From assembly GCA_018340375.1 (NCBI GenBank), contig JAFFJZ010000047.1, positions 1,426,001 through 1,490,000 of the forward strand: DNA of 64,000 bases, given 5' to 3'. The position numbers and the translations under genes were made by a program. This DNA comes from Gonatopus flavifemur (taxonomy: Eukaryota > Arthropoda > Insecta > Hymenoptera > Dryinidae). This document shows positions 11,593 through 23,206 of the stretch, in pieces. Position 1 is the stretch's first letter. The number at the start of each line of letters is the position of its first letter. The notes below the pieces were generated by a model. The model worked only from the letters and a program-made list of their open reading frames with translations. It was not told the origin of the DNA and ran no database searches.

Positions 11593-11734
11593 ATCTCTTT
11601 ATTCGAATTTGTGATAGATTTTGTGCAAAGGGTTACAACAACGATCAACGAAACTTTGAGTTGCAGACATTTTTGAGAATCAAGAAATGTTGTGTCAGTA
11701 GTGCTGTATTCCATCTATTAATTGAATTGCCTAA

Positions 11735-12323
11735 ACGGAAAGAACTCTGGAGCTACCGTAGTATGTGAGCCCGTCGCACTATAATAGCTTGGCTGCCCAC
11801 ATACGAGCGTAGTGCCGCTGTGTACTAAAGTTGATTCGACAGTCAGCCAATGTGGTATGACGAAGTGATGAACTGAATTTGCTCCCGTGTAATACCACGA
11901 TGGTATGGCTCAGGAGCAAACAGGCCTCGACGCGCGTACTCGCGCTGCTCCCCACTCCGCCGTACTTCGTTTGTTTTGACTCGTGCTGTTATAGTACGTT
12001 GCGCAGGCAAATGTACGCGTTTTCGTCACATTGCAAGCATCTAGTTTTCCCCGCAACATACCATAACAGCGCGAATCAAAAACCCAAAGGTAGTACGGCG
12101 GAGTGGGGAGCAGCGCGAGTACGCGCATCGAGGCCTGTTTGCTCCTGAGCCATACTACCGTGGTATGACACGGGAGCAAATTCAGTTCTGCGCTTCGTCA
12201 TACCACATTGGCTGACTGCCGAATCAACTTTAGTACACAGCGACACTGTGCTCGTATGTGGACAGCCAAGCTACTATAGTGCGACGGGCTCACATACTAC
12301 GGTAGCTCCAGAGTTCTTTCCGT
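11735..12323. mobile_element. Foldback element, arms ~235 bp, ACGGAAAGAACTC termini
   Basis: The left arm (11735 to about 11970) and right arm (about 12085-12323) are near-perfect inverted copies, starting ACGGAAAGAACTCTGGAGCT. Only ~115 bp separate them. Mirror ORFs of 89 codons on the two strands are by-products. A related copy is at 32118-32517. I found no clear target duplication. On both sides lie oppositely oriented copies of the same transposon ORF start. Confidence 0.75.
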
Positions 12324-12597
12324 GTACAAACAAACACAATCAAACAGCTGGAAAAGAAAGAATTGATTTTCATCACGAATTGCGAATCACATTTAGAATT
12401 GAAACAATTTTACTTACAGTTCAAGATCGTGTCATGCGATGCAATATTTCGTGTGACATCAAGTTGTATGAAGTATGCGTGTAAACAAGAAAAAACAAAT
12501 GAACATCGTCGATATGTTTGATGTATCGAAGATGTTTACAGAATTTCAATTTTTCATCGAATTGAGAAAAATCGATCACAAATTCAAATGAATAGAT

Positions 12598-12709
12598 TTG
12601 AGAACTATTTTTCCGATGCTACAACAAAAGTTTCCAAATATTCTTCCCGATGCAGAAGTGTGTGGGTTATGCAGGAAAGAAGCTAGTGTATTTTCTAGAG
12701 AGCAGAATT
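12598..12709 (+). pseudogene. Second copy of the Cys-rich ORF start, plus strand
   Basis: The translation reads FPNILPDAEVCGLCRKEAS, clearly homologous to the start of the ORF at 10987-11592 (FPSIPPDAKVCGLCRKEAA). Similarity extends upstream (AGATTTGAGAACTATTT). It stops after ~37 codons. Orientation is opposite to the first copy, so the two face away from the palindrome between them. From 12710 to 13324 I see only AT-rich DNA. Confidence 0.6.
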
Positions 12710-13324
12710 ATTCCATATTTATTATATCATGTATATTTATTCATTATTATGTTCCATAATTTCAAAAGCTGTTATTGATAAAGTTTGATAATATAATGGT
12801 ACGGTGAAATTGTATGAAATCATTGGCATGATTAAAAAATCATATTTTATTGAAGAACAGTTCGTTTCACATCAATTCCACATCAACGGTATGACGAACC
12901 GTATAAGAACGTTCAGTAGCTAATAGGAATATCCGACACGTGCGCTTCAAACCGTTGCGAATGCCAGATAAAATTTTCTTCCCATAATTTCTCCTACACG
13001 ATTCAAAAGCTGAAGAATCCAGCTTTCAGACGAGCTAACTTAAAAAATTTTCAAAATTGTCGAAATTGAAAAAAAATGCAAAAATAACTTTAAACTCGGT
13101 AAATTTGTTGGAAAAAATTTTTTTCTCACAAAAACCCATTACGCCATTGTAAAGAACAGAAAAAAAGCTACAAAAAACAATACCGAAAATAATTTTATAA
13201 AAAAATGTAATTTAAGAAATTATATCTTCAAAAGAGCTGATTAAACAAAATCTGTGAATTTTGGACCCCTGTAGTTTGATAACCAGAGGTACCAGAGCAA
13301 AATCCTTTATAGGATTAAAAGTCA

Positions 13325-14146
13325 CTAACTAGTACTATATTTCAGTGGAATTTCAGGAAGATTGAGGAGGTAAAAATTTTTGAGCTGGTACGCTTGAGAA
13401 ATTTTGCCCCATATAAGTTTCCGAGCGGCAGATACATCAAATGCAACATCATGTATGTATATTTTGGTGCCTTTTATCGATTCGGTTTTGCCAATTGATA
13501 TGAGTTTCTCCCGCTGTTCCCGAGGAGTTTTCCGTTCTCCCCGTTGTTCTCGTGATAGATCGTTTGAAATTGTAATACCAAAGCCTCTCAAGGCTTGCAC
13601 ATATTTGAATAGTCTTCTTTTCACGTGATCGGGTGTAAATCGAACCAATATCGGTCGGGAACCTTCGTTTCTCCCGAGTCTATAAACACGGTCTATGTTT
13701 TCTTGAGATATGTTTATTTTGGCCTTATTCATGATATCAAGGACAGATGACAATAGGTCTCGATTTGTATCAGAAGAGTCGGTTACATTGTAGAAAATTA
13801 CATTTTTCCCTCTTTCTTTATTTTTCAAGTAAGTAACTTCTTTTTTCAAACTTGTAACTTGATTCTCGAGGTGGGTGTATTTAACTTCCAGGTTGCTGCA
13901 TTTATTCTTGAATTAGGTTAACTGTTTACAAATGAGTTTGTTCGAAGTTACTAGAGTATTAGTTGTTACTCCGAGATCATCCAATTTACTGGTATTGCAA
14001 TTAACATCCTTTTGGAGATTCAGCAAGAGGTTCTTTATTTCTCCGAAAGTAGTCATATTGCTGAGTGACAATCGTCGATGTAAGTTGGAATTAACACAGC
14101 ACAAAACAGATACACAAAGCGAGACCGATACAGCTAGGCCAAACAC
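13325..14146 (-). pseudogene. Non-LTR retrotransposon ORF1 with one in-frame stop
   Basis: One frame spans 274 codons from the ATG at 14146 to the stop at 13325, broken only by a TAA at 13915-13913. The N-terminal part looks helical and coiled-coil-like (heptads around KNLLLNLQKDV and LEVKYTHLENQV). Then comes the RNA-binding core typical of LINE ORF1: KERGKNVIFYNV, IDRVYRLGRN, SRPILVRFTP, FGITISNDLSREQR. I assign it to LINE ORF1 by this pattern; the clade is unclear. No ORF2 follows downstream on the minus strand, so it is a solitary broken remnant. 14147-15226 may include its 5' region but shows nothing definite. Confidence 0.65.
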
Positions 14147-15226
14147 GTCTGCCCAGTGCGGAGGCCAGAGCGCAACTCCGAAATATGGATATTAGATTGT
14201 TGCGAATAAAAAGACCCCGATGATACATGGGGGTAGGACCCTTTCTGAACATTTAAAAAGGAAATCGACTCAGATCGGTTGAGAATTGAATTGTAGACCG
14301 ATTTTTGTCCATGAGTGCATAAAAATTTCCCACGGTAAGGCGTGTATAGGAATTCATTCCACGGAATGAACTTCCTGTGAAATGATATTGGAAAATCTGA
14401 TTCCACAGAATTTACATTTTACGTACTGTAAAAGGTCCAGAGTGAAAAATCTACCACAAATGTCCTCAAGGAGTCCAATCCGGGTTGTGGTGTTACATTA
14501 TCTCCATTTGGAGTCCAATTGACACAGGTTGGTGTTAAATTCGATTCCATTTCATACCGCTGATTTTTTCCAGTACGGAAACGATTTTGTTGTTGAGTGA
14601 AAAATCGTTGGATTTTACAGAAATTCAATTCCACAAAGTCTGAATCACACAGGAATGATGTTATTATGAATAGACTGCGAAAGTTTATGCAAAATTACAT
14701 TTCTCATGGTATATATTTTCTATAAATTCTACAAAAACGATATAAAATATATCCAGCGTATTTCTATTCGGAAAACAAGTATGTAATGTATGTAATGTAT
14801 CATTTTATGTCATCAATGTGAAATATGCAAGAGATATATAGTATGAAAAATGTATATTTGCAGAAAATTCCGCATCTATTCAAGCAACGTCAACATTATT
14901 TTACAAGAATCGTATCGTATAGAAATTTGATTCTAAAACAATAAAAGGATATCTCTCGAGATGCTTTCAAGATTTGTGCGCATTTTGCAAACTCGAGAAG
15001 AAGAACAAAGACACAAGTCTCAATCAATAATTATTGTCTTCTAAAGAAAACGTTAATCAAGTCAATAATCTTCGCGGATTCGAAAATTTTGAGTAATCCG
15101 ATGATGTTTAAGTACCCGATCTGATCCGAAAACATCAAATACTCGCGCACCACTGCACTGTGGAAATTTTTTGTCAATTTGTTCATTTTAGATTATTTGG
15201 GAATCCTCAAACTTTCTGTGAATTTT

Positions 15227-15478
15227 CGTACACCGAGGGAATAAAGTGATTGACACAAAACAATATTGCATCCAATGCGATCTATAAAATATTTTCTTAG
15301 AAGAATGAGATTTCACTTCAATGAATGAAACGGGTTTTCAGCTGATAAAATACTTCATGCAGGCAAAAACCATTTCATTCATTGGAATAATATTCAATTG
15401 GGCCAAAAAAATATTTTATAGATACCATTGTATGAAATATTTTTTTGCCTCAATGACTTTTTACCTCAGTGTAATTCC
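15227..15478. mobile_element. Diverged inverted-repeat MITE
   Basis: ACACCGAGGGAATAAAGTGA on the left pairs imperfectly with TCAATGACTTTTTACCTCAG at the right end. Inside, TCTATAAAATATTTTC and an AAAATATTTTATAGAT segment form another stem, as do AATGAATGAAACGGGT and CCATTTCATTCATT. It lies ~400 bp upstream of the secreted-protein gene. Confidence 0.45.
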
Positions 15479-15868
15479 CCAAAGAATGTCTGTCCACTGA
15501 CGAGAATCGGTTGAAATTTTACCAAAATTGTTGGTGAATTCATGTTTTTGAACTTTGAATGGTTTTTACAAACGAGACGAAAATTCAAAGTCACAAAATT
15601 TGATGAATCATCTGTTTATCTTCACAAATCAACTCCTTGGAACTGGGAATATTGCATGAATAATACGCTGCGAGATTTTGGGGCGTGAGCAGGTGAGTCT
15701 TTGGTCATTTGATTAACAATTTGTTCTCATGAACGATTCAAACTTCAGCAACATGTGAATTCACTGAAAAATATTTGGTGAAAAACTTCCAAACATTTTT
15801 TTATGTACTCATTATTAGTTTCATCTAAGAATTCGGAGAATAAAATATCCTATACTTCATATTTACAG

Positions 15869-15875
15869 GTGAATC
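15869..15875 (+). other. 5' UTR piece and splice acceptor before the start codon
   Basis: TATTTACAG precedes GTGAATC and then ATG. The acceptor so near the start implies that the promoter and first exon lie further upstream, probably before 15800. I could not place them. Confidence 0.5.
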
Positions 15876-18800
15876 ATGAGGATTCTGCTCCTCAAGATCT
15901 GCCCGTTGATCATTTTTCTAATATCGGAACTGAATGCGCTTGGAACCGGCGAGGCATGGGCCGTATCTCCTTACGCGACTATAGATCACTCTTTGGAACA
16001 TCCATTGAGTTCGAGGTCGAGTTCTTCGGCTTTTGAAATTCATTCAGTCAGCGGTTTTGGTCGTCCTTCCATTTCCAACCATGTCGGAAACTTGGAGAAG
16101 CATTCTACGCGAAGAAATGAAAATAGACGAGAGCAAAGACATTTGACTGAAACGGAAATCAAGTAATTCATTCCAAATATTACACTTCGAAACAAAATTT
16201 CTGTTCATAAAGAATTTTCACCACGCATGTATAGGAAAATTCCCGTCCCACTGAGTATTTCTCTATTCCACTGTATTTTTCTTGAAAAAATTACAATAAT
16301 GGTACATGTTTTGACATTGTCACATTTTCATAGTCATATTTCCACACATATGTAAGTCAAAGACTCCCTAGGAGTGTCATCTTCTACAGTCCATAAGTAA
16401 AACAGTATTTAAGAAATTTTTCTCCTTGATACAGGAAATTTGAACTCGAAGATGCGCCGATACAGAATTTTTTTAAAGCTTTTGGCATAGCAAAAAAAAT
16501 GGATCGATCAATGAGTGGTCACACTGATTTGGATGGCGATACTTTATCGAAATATCGACATCGTCGCGATACCGACACCGATATGGAAAAAATTGCAAGC
16601 AGTAAGACGATTCGAGAGGCCCGTTTGAGTTCACCGGAAACATGGTCGAAACAGCCTCTGGCTGTTGAATTCCGGCGTCGAACCACCCTTGATCAGTACA
16701 TACAACAGCAGCAGCAGGATCAATCCGATCAGGATCAGCAGCAACGTCAACAACCGCAACAACACTCACAAGATGGGAATCATGATGAAGACATAGCATC
16801 TGTGCCTAAACAATATCAAGCACCGCGCCCGGATTTCGTTACGAGCAATCACCGATATAACTTTGCGGAAAATCGTGAATCCAGGGAAATGCCGGTAATC
16901 GCTAAAACTTACGAAGATTACGATATACCATGGTATAAAAATTCAATACGAGAGCGAGATTACGATTTCCCAATTTCTCGAAGAAGATATAATTATTTTT
17001 ATCCTGATCGTTATAGGTAATGTGCATCATATTCTCATGTTGAAAATCGTTACGGATGTAGAAGAAAAATAATCAAATTCAACCGTATCCCTATTGAAGT
17101 TACAGAATGGAAAGAGACTATCTTGTACGCCCACCTGCTGACCCAGCGTATCTATACGATCGGTATAGGGATGATGATTTGGATCTTTATGGAAGAAACA
17201 GACCGACTCCGAAACCAAAAAGGATTATCTATTTCGCAACGTTACCGGAAATTGTAAGAAAACCGATAGACCTCAGAAGTTATCCTCGACCTTACGAAAT
17301 CGCCGCTAGAATACCAGGAGCTCGGGATGGAACTTATAGGTAAAAGTTTGAAAATTTCAACAAGAGACAAAAGAAATGGTACGGGGAACTTGTATAAAAT
17401 GATTTCTTGAGGGGATATTCTAGTTTAGAGGCACGAATTTTTTACCTTTCTCGAGGTCTGAACGAATAAAACAAACAATACTGTTACTATCCATCATTTT
17501 ACCATTTATTTATTGATCTTTTCAAAATACAAACAAAATTGAATGAAAAAAAATATTCACAATTGACAAAGTTGAAGGGCCGTGAAATGGGGGGTCTACA
17601 GAAATACAGGGACTGGTGTATCAGATTTTAGCCTTTCTGGTCACCCGAAACAACAGAATCCAATGGATTTTCAATGAGTAAAGATGTCGCTATAGTATAA
17701 AACTTGGACAAGTAGGGAAAACATTTTTTCGACAAAATGGCAGCTGTTTGACAACATATTTCTTTCTCAGCACGTTTTTTATGACAATTCCAAGTTTTTT
17801 CAAATGGTGGAATTGTAAAATTCTCAATTTTCTGTTGGTTCATGCGATAGAGAAATGTCTAAAGAATGTTCATACAAAATTGAAAATAAATCGGGTCAGT
17901 AGAACTTGAGATATCATGTACGTCAGCGTGAAAAGAGTAGTTTCGGGAAAACGCGTTTAAGGAGTGTTTCTAGTCAAGATTTTTAAGAACAAATTTTGTT
18001 TTCAAACATTTTTTCCATAAAAAAAATTGAGATATCGTTTTGAAAATTTGTGAGTATGTTTATTAGACATTAAATATTACAAAACAATTTTTTTCAGATT
18101 CGAACAAATTTTTTTTTCGTTATACTAATTCAAACAACCAAAAACACTCAAAAATGACGGTGGGAGTCACCGTCAATTGGAAAAATTAAAATGTGGCAAA
18201 TTATTCCTTGTTGAAGTGGTCATCGCATTAACTAGGATCTTTTTGATTGGTTAAAAGTTGTCCGATTTGCATCCGATTTTCCATCCTAACAAATCCATTT
18301 TTTCGAACAATGACCGCCATTTTGTGAGTTTTTGATGAAAAAAATATCCTAGTTCATGCGATAAGTACTTCAACAAGGAACGATTTGCCACTTTTTTTAG
18401 ATCATCTGGTCCCCCCAATCACTTTCACCGTCATTTTTGGTGTTTTTTTTTTGTTTAAATTAGGATAACGAAAAAAAATTTTTTTCATTCTGAAAAATTG
18501 TTTTGTCATAGTTAATTTTGATTAAACATACCGAAAAATGTTCAAAACGATATCTCAAGTTTTTCTATGAGAAAAAAATGTTTGGTAAGAAAAAATTTTT
18601 CTTGAGAATCTCAACCAGAAAGAAACATTAAAGTGTTGAGTCAAGATTCCAGAAATTTTACTCATTGAATAGTACGGTATACTCACTCGGTAAATAATGA
18701 GAATTCCAAAAAATCCTCCCAAGGGGATATTATTGAATGTCTAAATTTCAAGAATATGAGAAGAAAATTTCGGTTTTTACAAATTCCTAGACTAAAATAC

Positions 18801-19589
18801 CCCTTTAAGGTGAGAATGATCCCAACCCGGCTAGAAATGATTCATGGAATCCTATAATCTCATTGAGTCGTGGTTAGACCCTGAAAAGCGGTAGGGAGGA
18901 TGGGGGCCAAATTAACGAAAGGTCAAACCAACGAAACCGTTGGTTAAGAAGGAAGAGTATGACGTGTTATTCTTTCCAACTAACGGTTACGTTGATTTGG
19001 CCCCCATCTGATAGGGAATCCCATAAAACATTTTCAATCCAGCTGGAATCATTCGAACCTCGGAGGACCATTTTTGCACTTTCGTTATATTTCAATATAT
19101 TCTAGGCTACGAATAGTATCATTTTTAATGACTGACACGAGGTTATTCTTTTCGATGCGCAGACGAGTGCCTGGCAATGTTGATCCCCAGCGATATCGAT
19201 ATAGATACACTGACGATACTTACGATCCTTACCTGAAGAGATCGGGTTTTATGGAACACCGACCGTATCCGCTGTTCACGGAAGAGGAAGGACGTCGGAA
19301 CAAACCCTCTGGATCAATCGGCAAAGGAAATCTTCGGACGAATGATGATTTTGACGTTGCTCAAGAGCGTAAATTATTGGCAAATCAAGCAACTGTCGTG
19401 GACCCTGGCGAGAATAAACTTCCTTGGCCGGTACAAATCGGCACGGAAGTCAGTGTCAAGGAAGACGAAAGAATTCCTGGTAGAAAGATCTTTGGGGAAT
19501 CAAACGGCTACGACAGATTCCAAAGTGCTCAATTGCAAAAAGCACCAGATGCTACCAAGAGTACAGATATGAAATCGACTGGAGAATAA
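15876..19589 (+). CDS. Secreted Tyr/Arg-rich protein, four coding exons
   Basis: Coding exons 15876-16162, 16435-17016, 17106-17339 and 19163-19589 join with matching phases (2, 2, 2) and GT/AG borders, giving 509 residues and a TAA stop. The ATG lies 7 bases after a splice acceptor (AG at 15867-15868), so a 5' non-coding exon lies upstream. Residues 1 to ~22 (MRILLLKICPLIIFLISEL) look like a cleaved signal peptide. Exon 2 has a Gln-rich run near residues 187-205 and ends in Arg/Tyr-rich sequence. Exon 3 carries RPTPKPKRIIYFATLPEIV, the part most likely to be conserved. Exon 4 is charged and hydrophilic. No enzymatic motif is visible; a cuticle, silk or other extracellular role is possible but unproven. 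Introns 1 and 2 are 272 and 89 bp; intron 3 is swollen to 1.8 kb by transposons. I do not recognise the family. Confidence 0.8.
17406..18810. mobile_element. Foldback element inside intron 3 of the secreted-protein gene
   Basis: The ends CTTGAGGGGATATTCTAGTT and AGACTAAAATACCCCTTTAAGG are imperfect inverted repeats. Inside, 17950-18270 and 18335-18640 are inverted copies with shared words such as ATGACGGTG/CACCGTCAT, CTTGTTGAAGT/ACTTCAACAAG and GAGATATCGTTTTGAA. No transposase ORF is present. Its insertion accounts for most of the intron length. Confidence 0.6.
18899..19007. mobile_element. Small MITE in the same intron
   Basis: ATGGGGGCCAAATTAACG and CGTTGATTTGGCCCCCAT bound a ~109-bp palindromic unit. 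It sits ~155 bp before the acceptor of exon 4. Confidence 0.6.
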
Positions 19590-19668
19590 TCATTATTGAG
19601 CTATATTATATGGAGGTTTCATGTCCCAATCGAGATTGGTCGTGGCATACCATGCGTGCACAAATATT

Positions 19669-19796
19669 TCAGATAGCGCACAATAATTCTCAATGAATTC
19701 TGAAAAAAAAACTCTTCAAGAGCTTTTTTAGAATACAAAGAGTTCTTTAAGAGTTCTTTTTTCAGAATTAATTTGGAATTCTTGTGTGCTATCTGA
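19669..19796. mobile_element. Palindromic MITE, TCAGATAGCGCA termini
   Basis: TCAGATAGCGCACAATAATT pairs with AATTCTTGTGTGCTATCTGA. The centre carries AAGAGCTTTTTTAG and inverted AAAGAGTTCTT words. It begins 80 bp after the stop codon of the secreted-protein gene and may lie in its 3' UTR. The stretch 19797-20810 holds nothing recognisable. Confidence 0.6.
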
Positions 19797-20810
19797 GACC
19801 AAAGCAAAAAGTCAGTATTCATGCACATCAGTACAGAGGAAGAAAACAAATTTTCTAGAGAATTTTACCCCGAAAACGAAGTTCATTTGTATTTGATGAA
19901 TTTTCATTCGGATAAGGCAAGATAAATATTCATTTTGCTGTATCCAAATCAAGATTTGTTGGATACAAATCAACTCTTCTCTGAGCGGATATTATGGAAG
20001 AGTTTTCAGTGATAAAATAAAATGGGTTTCGAAGCAATTATAGCCGATTACAGCTGATATTGGGACTGGTGCTTATTCGGTATTGAATTATAATTCTATT
20101 TTACGATTGAAATGAAGTTTTCCTCTCTTGTGACACTTGGGAATTTTTCATTTGTTTTGGAAAGAATAGAAATAAGCTATTTGTATCTTTCTTTCATCCT
20201 TGAGTCAGTCTATTTTCAAGGTCAAATATTCTAGAGAAGATATATAATGAATATCAGCTCCCATACAACAAAACTCGCTGTGCAAACGTTGCTCTAATGT
20301 TGTTTGATAAATTTACGTAAAATTGCTGAGAATTTACTACGCATGTGATTGAGAGTTTCATCCCAGTGAATCATATGTTATCATTAGGAGCTTCCAAAGA
20401 TCTCCCAAATATGTGTAAGAGTTCAGATAGACCTTTCAGACGGTTAACATAAAGATATCAGAACGTTATCTGATGCGACGATTTCTAAGGAAAATAAGGA
20501 ATTGCCAAACTGTTATTCAAACGAATTCTTTGAGAGGATTTTTTTCTGACATCTCAGAAAAATGATATCATTCAGCTATCAATATGATAACATCGACAGA
20601 ACTCTCTCAAAGGACTTCTTGAAGAGCTCTTGCTCTCATAAGTGTTCACTGGGATGCCCTCAGAAAAGTTTTCCGTGTTCATTTTCATAAACTTGCAAAA
20701 TTTCTATATTATTTTTCATATTTTGAGGGAAGAATGGGGAAAACAATAGATGAATTTCTATGGAGAATGAAATCTTTTCCAAGGGTGAACCCGAGGACCT
20801 TCCTAACCCA

Positions 20811-20995
20811 CAGTGTTGTGATATTCATCGAGCTGGGAAATCGCAGCTTGGTCACGTGATTACGTTTTGTACTGACACATGTGAGCGCTCTCATGGGTGA
20901 ACCGCTCACCGATAAGAACACATACATGTGTTGGTGCAAAACGTAGTCACGTGACCAAGCTGCGATTTTCCAGCTCGACGAATATCACAACACTG
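20811..20995. mobile_element. hAT-type MITE with perfect 8-bp target duplication
   Basis: The unit starts CAGTGTTGTGATATTC and ends GAATATCACAACACTG; the arms of ~70 bp also share TTGGTCACGTGA. Both flanks are CTAACCCA (20803-20810 and 20996-21003). It has no coding capacity. Confidence 0.85.
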
Positions 20996-21302
20996 CTAAC
21001 CCAGGGGGATCAATTTACGGGCCTCAATTTTGCGTAGACATTATTCTTAAATTCTAACCAAACAACAAGCCAGTTCAAAAAAGTTCATAAATAGTTAAAT
21101 TTGATAATCGCTAGCCATTTCTATAGGCCACTAGGAAAAGACTAGTGATTGTTAAATTAAGTCTATTCGGCCAAATAACTCCCTAGCAAATTATGAGTTT
21201 TCAAGAATTCTCTTTGATCTTCGGTATTGTGTGGGTATGCGCTGGAGAACTGGACGAAAGATACTCCATCCACCTTCTACCCCTCTAGTAGGCCTGGCGT
21301 CG

Positions 21303-21833
21303 CCCAGACAGCATTGAATGTCCTGTGGACGTTTTAGAAACATAACTTTAGTTTTGCGCGCTTCGTCTCTGTGGAGTAGGTTTAAATACGTTCAGAGAAC
21401 GTTCATTTTTGATGGATTTGAATACGTTCCCAGTACGTCTTTTTCATCTACAACGGGACGTTCTCGTTACGTTTCCCAAACGTACTTTCATGAAAACTAA
21501 CCTATACAAACATACGCGTAGTATCGCAGAACGTCATTGACATCTTCATTGAACACGTCCCCAGAACATCGCATGGTGGACATAAATTGAACATCACAAA
21601 ACATTTGTATGTCCCTGGGACGTACATGCGACGTTTTTAGAACGTCCCCAAGTAGCATCCGAACGTTGTATATGTACTATGAACGTTCATAGTATATTCA
21701 AATATACTATGAACATGCATAGTATATATACAACATTCTGATGCTACTCGGGTCCTGGGATTTTATTTGGACGTTTTGTGTGAGAGCAAGTACGTTTTAT
21801 GAACGTTGAGAAAACCTCCCGATGCTATCCGGG
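21303..21833. mobile_element. ACGT-rich CCCAGACAGCA element
   Basis: The left end reads CCCAGACAGCATTGAATGTC and the right end, inverted, reads CCCGGATAGCATCGGGAGG. The interior is packed with ACGTTC/GAACGT words. It is colinear with the outer parts of the element at 25387-27652 and partly with 24315-24740, so it can serve as an empty-site reference. No protein is encoded. Confidence 0.65.
21647..21752. mobile_element. Palindromic MITE nested in 21303-21833
   Basis: CCCAAGTAGCATCCGAACGT on the left pairs with ATGCTACTCGGG on the right, around repeated ACTATGAAC/GTTCATAGT and CATAGTATAT words. It splits the ACGT-rich element. Confidence 0.6.
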
Positions 21834-22294
21834 GCGATAACTTGTATCTTTGATTACAGAAAGAGATACAAACGTGAAATATAAAGAGCCCTGGTAAAAA
21901 GCACTCATTGAACCTTATTACACTGCAAAAATTACCGTCAAAGATATGTCTCAAAATAAGACATGGAGTGTTTAATATTTTGAATCAAACATATGACTGT
22001 TTTAACTAGGAACATTGGTATTTCATTTCACGACATTGACGTTTAATTATATGTTTGTTTTCAAATAAGATACCAAAAGTGTGATTTATCACATTTGCCT
22101 AAAAAAAGATGGATCATATTGATGATTTATAATCATACGGTTGATCAGAATCTTGCTCTAGTTTTGTTCAAAATGGCACAATATACATTTTGAATAAATT
22201 GTTCCTGTTCTTCACTTTGACGTTGCCGTAATAGTGATTCGTGGTTATGTTTCTACGTACAACTTCCAAACATTGTTGTTTGGTAATCAAACAT

Positions 22295-23164
22295 CCCAGG
22301 CAAGTCATACCAAGACTGACAATTGGACCATGACTGGCGTCAAGCTTGGTACGCCAAGTCTCGTTAGCCTAGCCTTGGCCAATGCTTGGCCCACCGCAAC
22401 TGACTAAGCGTTGATAGAGCCTTAGATCCCAATGATAGGACCTAGCATATTTTGCCGTGTTTGATTCAATTTTCGTTAACCAAGTCTCGACTGATGCTTG
22501 GCCCGTCACAGCTCACCAACCCTTAATAGCATCTCAGACATCAATGCTAGGATTAAGTATATTTCGCTGCGTTTGATTTGTTTTTCGTCCACCAAGCTTT
22601 AATCGACACTTGGCTCGTCGTAAACCTAGATATAGCCACATGACGTGGACTTGGAATTTATTCGTATTTCAGAAACTTGAGAGATTATACGCCTGAATGT
22701 ACGTCAGTCCAAATACGAGTATTCTCTCAACGTCTTCCCAGATAGCACAAGAGTCCTAAAAGAGTTCTTTATGAATCCATTCCATTAATTCTGAACTCTT
22801 TTAGAACTCTTTTAGAGCTCTTGTGCTATCTAGACTGAAGTGACTGTGTCGAAATCCAATATTCCGAAATTTTATGTGTCGGAATATATTATATTCAATC
22901 AAGCTTGGATGCCAATAAGAAAACTATCCTATTCGTTGAGGTCGATTGTATATCAATCATGGCACCAATATCGATTCAAAACATAAAACCAATATTGAAT
23001 CTTGATATTGAACCAAGCTTGGATGCCAAGCGTTGAACATTGTTATCATCCCAGACATTAATTTAATTTGGTGCCAATGTTGGTAACCATGCTAGGCCCA
23101 ATGTTGATTAGCATTGGCTCAAGCTTGGCACCAAGCTTGGTACATTTTCCAACGCATATCTGGG
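22295..23164. mobile_element. Foldback element built of CCAAGCTTGG-like words
   Basis: CCCAGG at the left and CTGGG at the right, with ACAT and ATGT outside, bound ~870 bp. Many variants of ACCAAGCTTGG, GCTTGGCCC and AATGTTGG occur in both orientations. No ORF of note. It is interrupted by the MITE at 22737-22833. Confidence 0.5.
22737..22833. mobile_element. Palindromic MITE, CCCAGATAGCACAAG
   Basis: CCCAGATAGCACAAGAGTCC mirrors GAGCTCTTGTGCTATCTAGA. The centre has TAAAAGAGTT/AACTCTTTTA stems. Same family as 19669, 35454 and 46592. Confidence 0.65.
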
Positions 23165-23206
23165 ATGTCATGTCTTCTATCAAAACGTATTTTTGTGTTT
23201 TGAATA

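Noticed and set aside
11879..12179. Two similar 89-codon ORFs on opposite strands
   Set aside because: The two are inverse arms of one palindrome.
13404..13628. 74-codon plus-strand ORF
   Set aside because: Antisense to the LINE ORF1 remnant, which has clear family motifs on the minus strand.
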